Shown: positions 1-4,906 of the stretch, piece after piece | Layout: each line of letters begins with the position of its first letter | How positions within the stretch are numbered: position 1 is the stretch's first letter | Assembly (NCBI GenBank): GCA_021780795.1 | Contig: JAJXYA010000387.1 | Span: 1 to 9,128 of the forward strand | DNA from: Bacillota bacterium | GTDB lineage: Bacteria; Bacillota_A; Clostridia; Clostridiales; Clostridiaceae | Length of the DNA: 9,128 nt | Direction of reading: 5' to 3' | Notes under the pieces: generated by a model | Databases searched by the model: none | What the model saw: the letters and a program-made list of their open reading frames with translations, nothing else | Told to the model about the DNA's origin: nothing | Position numbers and translations under genes: made by a program

Positions 1-29
1 GTTGCTATTACCCGCAGTGATGTTTGCAT
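1..29 (-). CDS. Group II intron-encoded reverse transcriptase/maturase, N-terminus only (runs off window)
   Basis: Only the first nine codons are inside the window. They read MQTSLRVIA, which matches the usual opening of one class of group II intron reverse transcriptases (MQTSLRxIAxKA...). The start is an ATG at 27-29 on the minus strand, preceded by a good ribosome site, GGAGG at 35-39 with AAATA and one more base before the ATG. The protein would bind its own intron RNA, help it splice, and reverse transcribe it into DNA during retrohoming. Because the gene continues past base 1, its integrity cannot be judged. The call rests on a short peptide plus the intron-like RNA sequence directly upstream, which support each other. 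This is recognition from memory, not an alignment. Confidence 0.7.
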
Positions 30-225
30 TATTTCCTCCAGTCCTGCAGTCCGGATAATGTTTCATTTGGGAGCTGCATATATTTGTTAACCCCTTCCCC
101 ACGTAAACGGCTCTCCCGTTCTCAGAGTAATATGAGTTAATCCGACTCCCTATGGGTCTTCGACCGTCCTCTTTTTCGATTGGATTAGCCTACCAATATA
201 TTATATTGGAACCCGTAGACCAGCT
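30..225 (-). ncRNA. Group II intron RNA, domains II-IV portion, 5' part missing
   Basis: Read on the minus strand, this stretch is visibly richer in G and C than its surroundings. It contains the phrase GGGAGTCGGATTAACTCATA at about 134-153 and a GGGGAAGGGG run near 91-100, which I recognise as the segment just before the reverse transcriptase ORF in bacterial group II introns. Small hairpins are visible: GGTC-GAA-GACC around 156-166, and CCAATAT paired with ATATTGG at 193-209. In an intact intron several hundred bases of domain I would lie further 5' (higher coordinates). Here that place is taken by the IS110 right end, and no domain I sequence appears beyond the IS either. The copy therefore looks truncated and should not splice. 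The upper boundary of 225 is an estimate. Confidence 0.65.
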
Positions 226-287
226 AATAAAAGTCAATATTTATTTTAAGAATCAAATAGCGTTAAAAAAGGGTATAACAAATAAAC

Positions 288-308
288 CATTGCTCGACAC
301 GAACAATG
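288..308. repeat. Perfect hairpin in the IS110 right end
   Basis: CATTGCTCG-ACA-CGAACAATG, read on the plus strand, forms a nine-base-pair stem with a three-base loop in the minus-strand RNA, counting one G-U pair. It lies about 30 bases past the transposase stop. No U-run follows directly on either strand, so it is a poor intrinsic terminator. It may be a subterminal structure of the IS right end or simply stabilise the transposase mRNA 3' end. Confidence 0.45.
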
Positions 309-337
309 AAATATTTGGAAAATATATAAGTTTTTTT

Positions 338-1633
338 CTAAGCTACGTGACTATTTGATTTATTTAGAAACATCTGGTTATGAATCTTTGATAATCGCTG
401 TTCATAAGGTTTTTGGTCTCTAAGTATTGCAAAAATATAGTTAACTAATTTATGCATTATAGCACCTATAGCAACTTTTTTCTTTTTACTTTCTATCAAC
501 TTATGATAATGGTCATATAGTATTTTATTGCTAACTTCACCGTTAGGCAATTTCTTTATTACAGATAATGCGCTTGTATATAAAACTCTACGAGCAAGGC
601 GTGAGCCTCTTTTAGACATCTTATTTCTATCCCCACGAAATTTGCCTGATTCATTTACAGATGGATCAATACCCAAATATGCAACTAACTGTTTTGGCTT
701 TGAAAAATTATCAAAATCACCTATCTCCGATAGGAGTGTTATAGCAGAAATAAACCCTAACCCACCCATAGACATTATTAATTTAACGTTACAATTGAAT
801 GAATTTGGTACATCTTCACTTTCAATAAATGCTTTTATTTCATTTAGCAAAGTGTTTATTTGGATGTTCATATTTTCAATAAGTGCTATACTATTTAGAA
901 TTTTAACGGAAAACATTGGTGAAGGTATAGCTATGATAGTAGCTTCATAAGCACACTTCATTAATTTGTCATACACTTCGTAACACCAAGATTTCCTCTT
1001 AGATGCTTTCATTAATAATTCTATGACCTCTTCTTTTGGAGCATTTAATATTGATTGTGGTGTTTGATATTTTTTTAATATTGCTAATGAAGCGGCTCCA
1101 GTCGTATCAGAAAAAATTTTAGTATATCCAGGAAAGACAAGGCTTAAGTCCGCACTTAACTTTAGTTTATAAATTGTTCTATTGTCTACAAATTTATAAT
1201 AGTCTCGACAGAGAGTTTTTAATGTAAATATTGAAATATCAAAGTAACTGTAAGCTTTAATGTCTTCAAATTTACTTAATTTAGCAATAGAGAGTGCATC
1301 GCGATTATCATTTTTTACTTTTCTTATATCTTTATTTTTGTTAGAATTAGTAACTAGAGGATTAATAACATATACCTCACAATTATTTTTCTTAAGAAAG
1401 TAGAACAGAGTTAGGTGGTACACTCCTGTGGACTCCATGAAGATTCCAGGCTTCATAGAAAACTCTTCTTCTACTTTTTTTATAGCATTAATTAGAACAG
1501 TGAATCCAGCTAAATCGTGATTAAATTTAAACGAATTTCTATAAATGTCACCATTGGGTGATAATATAGCTGCCTTAGAAAATTCTGATGCAACATCAAT
1601 ACCTATAACAGGCTTATTATAATATTTAGACAT
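338..1633 (-). CDS. IS110-family transposase (DEDD recombinase), full length
   Basis: This 431-aa protein is a complete IS110/IS116/IS902-type recombinase. The N-terminal RuvC-like DEDD domain is visible: D13 in GIDVASEF, E67 in FMESTGVYH, and D109 and D112 in KNDNRDA. The middle (about 130-270) is helical linker, as is usual for the family. The C-terminal Transposase_20 region starts with the helix-hairpin-helix-like MGGLG (289-293) and runs through LVAYLGIDP (316-324), NESG (327-330) and KMSKRGSRLARR (338-349). The serine at 329 sits where the family nucleophile is expected, but I cannot confirm it without alignment. In this family the protein works with an element-encoded bridge RNA to join the circular element to a target in DNA. 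The start is ATG with AAGGAG seven bases upstream. All expected acidic residues are present and no internal stop is seen. Confidence 0.93.
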   Translation of the reverse strand: MSKYYNKPVIGIDVASEFSKAAILSPNGDIYRNSFKFNHDLAGFTVLINAIKKVEEEFSMKPGIFMESTGVYHLTLFYFLKKNNCEVYVINPLVTNSNKNKDIRKVKNDNRDALSIAKLSKFEDIKAYSYFDISIFTLKTLCRDYYKFVDNRTIYKLKLSADLSLVFPGYTKIFSDTTGAASLAILKKYQTPQSILNAPKEEVIELLMKASKRKSWCYEVYDKLMKCAYEATIIAIPSPMFSVKILNSIALIENMNIQINTLLNEIKAFIESEDVPNSFNCNVKLIMSMGGLGFISAITLLSEIGDFDNFSKPKQLVAYLGIDPSVNESGKFRGDRNKMSKRGSRLARRVLYTSALSVIKKLPNGEVSNKILYDHYHKLIESKKKKVAIGAIMHKLVNYIFAILRDQKPYEQRLSKIHNQMFLNKSNSHVA

Positions 1634-1644
1634 AATACATCTCC

Positions 1645-1856
1645 TTTACTTTAGTAATTGAGCTAGAACAGAATATCCTCTTTTATCAGTAAATCTGCAA
1701 CCTTGTTTGTTACACAGGTAATTCTCTAGGAATAATCTCCTAAGGGAAACCTAACCAGCTAAAACACAGAATTCTCACTGAAGGAATGACACTCTACGGG
1801 ACGGGTATAGAGTAGCAAAACTCTCCCAGGGTGTGTTAACGTCTATCTTCTATTCA
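1645..1856 (-). ncRNA. Candidate IS110 bridge RNA in the left end
   Basis: About 220 non-coding bases separate the transposase start from the probable left terminus, where IS110-subgroup elements encode the bridge RNA that pairs with donor and target DNA. The minus-strand RNA shows successive hairpins. First is GGG-AGAGT-(TTTGCT)-ACTCT-ATA-CCC at about 1803-1829, which competes with ACTCTA paired to TAGAGT (about 1791-1813). Then comes AGGT...ACCT at about 1717-1752, enclosing an internal loop and the hairpin TAGGA-(GATTAT)-TCCTA. A stem with asymmetric internal loops and a small capping hairpin is the shape known for the donor- and target-binding loops. The guide sequences cannot be assigned without the exact element ends. 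The identification rests on position and fold, and the boundaries are approximate. Confidence 0.6.
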
Positions 1857-1862
1857 AGAGTT

Positions 1863-2009
1863 ATTATATCTTATCCTATTGCCATAATTAAGTTCCCTTT
1901 AGATATTTATGATAGAAATCATAAAATTAGAAATGCTAACAAAATAAGTGGTAGGCTAAAGACTATAGGAACATTATTTGATATGTTTATTCAAATGTTC
2001 GGTAAATGA
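1863..2009 (+). pseudogene. 3' remnant of an unidentified plus-strand gene
   Basis: A reading frame with coding-like composition runs from the IS110 left end to a TGA at 2007-2009. It includes peptides such as SYPIAIIKFPLDIYDR and SGRLKTIGTLFDMFIQMFGK. The frame is formally open from 1782, but the part below about 1860 belongs to the IS110 left end. No start codon with a ribosome site is visible, so this looks like the C-terminal tail of a gene cut off by insertion or deletion. The other half is not on the far side of the IS, where group II intron sequence lies instead, so more than a simple insertion happened. I do not recognise the protein family. It could also be a chance open frame of about 50 codons. 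Confidence 0.35.
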
Positions 2010-2023
2010 CAAGTGTGTTTCTA

Positions 2024-2440
2024 TCAATTATTACTATATTCATTATACAAGGGTATTGGTTTAATATCTCTTTTAAGAATTTTTTTAAATACAACTGCAT
2101 CATATCTATCATGTTCTTGACAGTAAACTTTACCTATACCATAATCCAATATCCCTACTAATTTCACTCCAAAATTGTTACTGTAGGTAGGAATTTTTCG
2201 TTGATGACCTTTTACAAACAAATTCTTCTATATAGCTTGCCAATCTCTAATCATATATTCATCTTGGAATAATATATGGTCAATATCCCAACTGATAAGT
2301 TTTTTTAATCCTTCTTGTTTTTCTTTATCAGGTTTCTTAAGAATATAAGTAGGTCTTGTATAGCTTAAATTTAATCTGCGTAATACTTCATAATTTCATT
2401 TATGACTAAGGTTGATAGCAAAAGATTAGAATTTCTTAAT
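2024..2440 (-). pseudogene. IS630-family transposase remnant with internal stops
   Basis: The minus-strand frame reads EVLRRLNLSYTRPTYILKKP, then FQDEYMIRDWQAI, an amber stop (TAG at 2228-2230), and then FVKGHQRKIPTY, VKLVGILDYG and VYCQEHDRYDAVVF, ending at a stop at 2024-2026. These match the middle of IS630/Tc1-mariner-type transposases: the end of the helix-turn-helix region, then the DDE core start, where the usual text is F-x-DE-x-M-IRD-x-QA followed by KG-x-QR-x-IPTYG and GILDY. The first catalytic acid region (QDE) remains, but the later D and E are gone because the gene is cut near 2030. Upstream, the frame meets a TGA at 2396-2398, with faintly related sequence (FAINLSH) beyond, up to about 2440. 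It has a stop, loss of both ends and no visible terminal repeats, so it is a dead fragment. Confidence 0.8.
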
Positions 2441-2545
2441 GGAATTTCTTGTTTTGAGTTCGTTTGCAAGGCATGTAGGAGAATGGGAGAACTCTACTAC
2501 CTTGAATATCATAAATTCCGAACCTTCATTGCATAGTCTTAAATT

Positions 2546-3568
2546 TTATTTTAAATCTTTAACTACTTTTTCAGCAAAGGTATTGTTAACAATTTTATCA
2601 AATGCAGGTCTTTCAGGAATTAAGTCTGCTTTGTAGGATTGTATTATGTCCATAAGTCTGCTAAAATCCTCTGATTTTAATATTGGGTTTGGTGAAAGTG
2701 CATTTATTTTTTTATAGTTTTTAATAGATGAAATCAAAGCATCTTGATCTGCTCCAGGGAAGTAAGATTTAATTGAATTACATATTTCCTCATCAGAATG
2801 ACTGCTTACCCATTTTTGACCTTTATAAATTGCTCTAGTGAGCTTTTCTATTATTACTGGATTTTTTTCTATATAAGATTTTGTAGCAAAAAAGCAGGTG
2901 TAAGGCATGGTTCCAGCAGACTCTCCTACGGAGGCTACAATATACCCAGAATTATCTTTTTTCATCATACTAGCAGTGGGTTCAAAAAGAGTAACATAAT
3001 CACCAGTGCCTCCCTTGAAAGCTCCTCCAGTAGCGGTGAAAGCGAGGTTCGTAATAAGGTCTATATTTTCCCCAGGTTTAATGCCATGGTTTCTTAAAAC
3101 ATATTCAAGAGCCATTTCAGGTACTCCTCCAGGTCTTCCACCAATTACAGTTTTACCTTTTAAGGATTCCCAGCTAAAATCTGTTTCAGCATTTCTAGCT
3201 ACTAAGAAAGCACCATCCTTTTGTGTTAATTGTGCAAAAATCACAGGATAATCTTCCCGCTTCTGATTGTAGATGTATATAACTTGCTCTGGTCCACAGA
3301 AACCTATATCAACAGCATTACTTAATACTTGTTGCATAGTTTTGTCTGCACCTTGCCCAGTTGAAAGGTCAATTTCAATACCTTCTTCTTTAAAAAAACC
3401 CTCAGAAATAGCTGCATACATAGGAGCATAGAAAATAGAACGAACTACTTCATTTAATTTTACTTTTACTAAAGCTTCATTATTATCTTTTTTACATCCA
3501 GAAAGTAAAGTCGTTATTAAGGCAAGAGAGAGAAGTAGAGAAAGAATTGAGATTTTTCTAATTTTCAT
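2546..3568 (-). CDS. NMT1/SsuA/TauA-like ABC transporter substrate-binding lipoprotein
   Basis: The product is about 340 aa. It opens with a charged MKIRK and a hydrophobic helix, ending in the lipobox LLSGC, with the lipidated cysteine at residue 25; signal peptidase II would cleave before it and anchor the protein outside the membrane. The mature part has the family opening, NEVVRSIFYAPMYAAISEGF (about 40-59), then FFKEEGIEIDL, a TGQGADKTMQQVLSN segment, and GRPGGVPEMALEYVLRNHGI. This matches periplasmic-binding proteins for thiamine precursors, sulfonates, taurine or nitrate; the ligand cannot be read from sequence alone. I chose the ATG at 3566-3568 over the one 12 bases upstream. The upstream ATG overlaps GGAGG (3574-3578), which then sits five bases before the chosen start. 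No permease or ATPase gene is adjacent, and mobile-element debris lies downstream. No clear terminator is visible. Confidence 0.88.
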   Translation of the reverse strand: MKIRKISILSLLLSLALITTLLSGCKKDNNEALVKVKLNEVVRSIFYAPMYAAISEGFFKEEGIEIDLSTGQGADKTMQQVLSNAVDIGFCGPEQVIYIYNQKREDYPVIFAQLTQKDGAFLVARNAETDFSWESLKGKTVIGGRPGGVPEMALEYVLRNHGIKPGENIDLITNLAFTATGGAFKGGTGDYVTLFEPTASMMKKDNSGYIVASVGESAGTMPYTCFFATKSYIEKNPVIIEKLTRAIYKGQKWVSSHSDEEICNSIKSYFPGADQDALISSIKNYKKINALSPNPILKSEDFSRLMDIIQSYKADLIPERPAFDKIVNNTFAEKVVKDLK

Positions 3569-3781
3569 AGATACCTCCATATTATAAAGTTGTTATCATT
3601 TTATAATATGAAAAATTATGTGGATGTGACATTTAAAATTTGGAACTAAAATATTAGTCGGTAAATTTAATGGGGCAATTGTTTTCTTTAAAAGTTTAAT
3701 GGTAATATGTAAGAAAATGAAACCGTATGGTGAAAATATGAATATGTACATGATTATATATGAAAAAAATGAGAATAAAGA

Positions 3782-3810
3782 TTGATATGATAAGTACCAC
3801 TAAATTATAT
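3782..3810 (+). promoter_or_regulatory. Candidate promoter upstream of the DUF2809 unit
   Basis: TTGATA at 3782-3787 is followed after 17 bases by TTATAT at 3805-3810. This is a fair match to a housekeeping sigma factor promoter reading rightward. It would give a transcript covering the short ORFs at 3836 and 4019 and the DUF2809 gene. In such AT-rich DNA, chance matches of this quality are common. Confidence 0.35.
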
Positions 3811-3835
3811 AGTATGATTTAAGGAACAATAAAAC

Positions 3836-3948
3836 ATGGATTCAATAAAAAATGTAATTAAGCAATAGTAATTATGATGGCACTATTAACTGTGGTTTCA
3901 GTTATATTCACCATAACTGATTTGTTATCTAAAATATTAGGAAAATAA
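3836..3948 (+). pseudogene. Possible small membrane-peptide ORF split by a frameshift
   Basis: An ATG at 3836 begins MDSIKNVIKQ and meets a stop at 3866-3868. Overlapping that end in another frame, a hydrophobic stretch starting MMALLTVVSVIFTITD (ATG at 3874) runs to a TAA at 3946-3948. Joined by a one- or two-base shift, the two pieces would make a peptide of about 37 residues with one transmembrane helix and a basic end. An AAGGAA lies upstream of the first ATG at wide spacing. I recognise no family. It may be a decayed small protein gene, a genuine short peptide starting at 3874, or chance. Confidence 0.25.
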
Positions 3949-4018
3949 CCTATATTTTAAGGAAGAATGGTATGAGTCATAAATTAAAGTAGAACATGCA
4001 ATAGAAGGAGGAGAAAAC

Positions 4019-4099
4019 ATGCTGGAAATTACTGTTATGAAAGAACTGAAGGGGTCACTAATAGGATTTATACTGCTAGGTGTAGAATATGTTGATTAA
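4019..4099 (+). CDS. 26-codon ORF with strong ribosome site overlapping DUF2809 start
   Basis: The ATG at 4019 follows GGAGGAG with about six bases of spacing, the best ribosome site in this part of the window. The peptide begins MLEITVMKELKGSLIGF and ends VEYVD at a TAA (4097-4099). It overlaps the DUF2809 start codon (4089) in a different frame by 11 bases, a layout typical of translational coupling: ribosomes ending here could restart on the next gene. It could also be the relic of a longer N-terminus frameshifted away from DUF2809, though DUF2809 proteins normally start about where the next ORF does. The family is unknown and the amino acid sequence is unremarkable. Confidence 0.4.
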   Translation: MLEITVMKELKGSLIGFILLGVEYVD

Positions 4100-4484
4100 G
4101 ATGAATAGAAGTAGATTTAATTATTTAATTTTCACTTTTTTAGTTATCGGCATGGGACTCGCTTCAAGAAAATATCAGGCTCATTTACCTTATATAATTG
4201 GTAAATACTCTGGAGATATATTATGGGCACTGATGGTGTTTTTTATTATTGGTTTGTTATTGAAAAGGGAATCCATTATGAAAGTATCAATAATTGCTTT
4301 GCTTTTTTCCTTTGGAATAGAGATAAGTCAATTATATCATGCACCATGGATTGATGGAATTAGAAAAACTATTATAGGGAGATTAATACTAGGTCAGGGA
4401 TTTCTATGGAGTGATTTATTTTGTTATATGTTTGGAATATTAGTAGGAGTAGTAATTGAATTACAAATGAAAATTAAAAAATGA
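4089..4484 (+). CDS. DUF2809 family membrane protein
   Basis: This is a 131-aa integral membrane protein with about four helices: residues 11-26, 44-59, 65-80 and 106-124. It carries features I associate with DUF2809: the SGDILWALMVFF segment (about 40-51), EISQLYHAPWID (78-89), and the IRKTIIGRLILGQGFLWSD stretch (91-109), followed by a final helix. The family's molecular function is unknown. The start at 4089 has only a weak AGGTG upstream; translation may be coupled to the short ORF ending at 4099. A second ATG at 4101 has no ribosome site. No terminator separates it from the valS promoter, which starts seven bases past the stop codon, so read-through would meet the T-box attenuator. Confidence 0.8.
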   Translation: MLIKMNRSRFNYLIFTFLVIGMGLASRKYQAHLPYIIGKYSGDILWALMVFFIIGLLLKRESIMKVSIIALLFSFGIEISQLYHAPWIDGIRKTIIGRLILGQGFLWSDLFCYMFGILVGVVIELQMKIKK

Positions 4485-4490
4485 AATATC

Positions 4491-4518
4491 TTGACATATA
4501 AAAATTAAGCGGTATAAT
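4491..4518 (+). promoter_or_regulatory. Consensus sigma-A promoter for valS
   Basis: A perfect TTGACA (4491-4496) and a perfect TATAAT (4513-4518) are separated by 16 bases. Transcription should start near 4525, giving a leader of about 380 bases that contains the T-box. The promoter begins right after the DUF2809 stop codon. Confidence 0.85.
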
Positions 4519-4524
4519 AAGAAA

Positions 4525-4793
4525 TAAATGAAAATTTCATAAAACCTTTAAAAGCTTAGATGAAGAGGAGTAAAGGGAAAATAGTATTAAGAGAAGAAGA
4601 TTCATAGGCTGTAAGATCTTCTATATGAAAAACCTTGAAGGTAGCTTCGGAGCTTCTTTGTTGAATTTATGTAATATGAGTAGTAGACAAAGACGGTTTT
4701 CTTAATCGTTAAATTATCAAGAGCCTGTAGATTTGCAGGAAAAAAGGTGGTACCGCGAGCTTTTCGTCCTTTTATAGACGAGAGCTCTTTTTT
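4525..4793 (+). ncRNA. T-box leader riboswitch controlling valS
   Basis: The T-box core AAGGTGGTACCGCG lies at 4744-4757. Upstream is a Stem I region starting with GATGAAGAGGAGTA (4560-4573), which carries the AGUA side of the specifier loop. The 3' side, around ATATGAGTAGTAGAC (4674-4688), holds GTA at 4680-4682 and again at 4683-4685. GUA is a valine codon, as expected for valS, though I cannot tell which copy is read. A Stem III candidate is ACGGT-TTTCTTA-ATCGT at 4693-4709. In the antiterminator, AAAAGG and GCG pair with CGTCCTTTT, leaving the bulge TGGTACC (4748-4754). Its TGGT pairs with the ACCA end of uncharged tRNA-Val, whose discriminator base is A. Uncharged tRNA stabilises this form and allows transcription of valS. 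Confidence 0.93.
4757..4793 (+). terminator. T-box attenuator (rho-independent terminator)
   Basis: GAGCTTTTCGTC pairs with GACGAGAGCTC across a short loop (with one bulged U), followed by six T residues at 4788-4793. Its left arm overlaps the antiterminator, so the two structures exclude each other. It stops transcription when tRNA-Val is charged. Confidence 0.92.
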
Positions 4794-4906
4794 ATTTGTC
4801 TAAAAACTTGAAGATAATGGTTAAGAATTATTTGCTGTTGATTCTTAACTAATAAGGTTATATTTTGAAAATTTATATATACTAAGATAAATAGGAGGAG
4901 TTAATT

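Larger units (their letters stand above)
230..1868 (-). mobile_element. IS110-family insertion sequence (approximate ends)
   Basis: One intact transposase gene (338-1633) is flanked by a short non-coding right end (about 230-337) and a long structured left end (about 1634-1868). This is the layout of the IS110 subgroup, in which the bridge RNA lies 5' of the transposase. IS110 elements generally lack clear terminal inverted repeats and make no obvious target duplication, so the ends cannot be fixed from this copy. The right limit is set by where group II intron sequence starts, and the left limit by where a foreign plus-strand reading frame becomes plausible. The true ends could differ by a few tens of bases. 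The intact ORF, good ribosome site and preserved structured left end suggest a recent and possibly active copy. Confidence 0.75.
3581..4018. other. Intergenic stretch between divergent genes, no solid gene
   Basis: This very AT-rich stretch of about 440 bases separates the minus-strand lipoprotein gene from the plus-strand DUF2809 unit, so it should carry both promoters. A TATAAT lies at 3581-3586 on the minus strand, but it is too close to the lipoprotein ribosome site to serve as its -10. No riboswitch consensus, including no thiamine-type motif, was recognised. Only short ORFs occur, and one frameshifted example is annotated separately. Weak dyads such as ACTAA-AATA-TTAGT near 3644-3657 are too short to call. 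Confidence 0.6.

Noticed and set aside
152..358. 68-codon plus-strand frame at the IS110/intron junction
   Set aside because: It spans intron RNA sequence and the IS right end, lacks a ribosome site and resembles no protein.
528..950. 140-codon open frame on the plus strand
   Set aside because: It lies entirely within the IS110 transposase gene on the opposite strand, which has clear family motifs, and it has no ribosome site.
273..1715. Imperfect 13-base inverted repeat (273-285 and 1703-1715, 11 of 13 matching) as IS110 subterminal repeats
   Set aside because: The two copies sit at very different depths in the element, are AT-rich, and the left copy falls between the RNA region and the gene; probably chance.
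185..1959. 11-base inverted match (TTAGCCTACCA at 185-195 against TGGTAGGCTAA at 1949-1959) on the two sides of the IS110
   Set aside because: It is inverted rather than direct, lies at unequal distances from the likely ends, and one such match is expected by chance in sequences this long.
3581..3586. TATAAT immediately before the lipoprotein gene as its -10 box
   Set aside because: The transcript would start inside the ribosome site, and no -35 match lies at the right distance.
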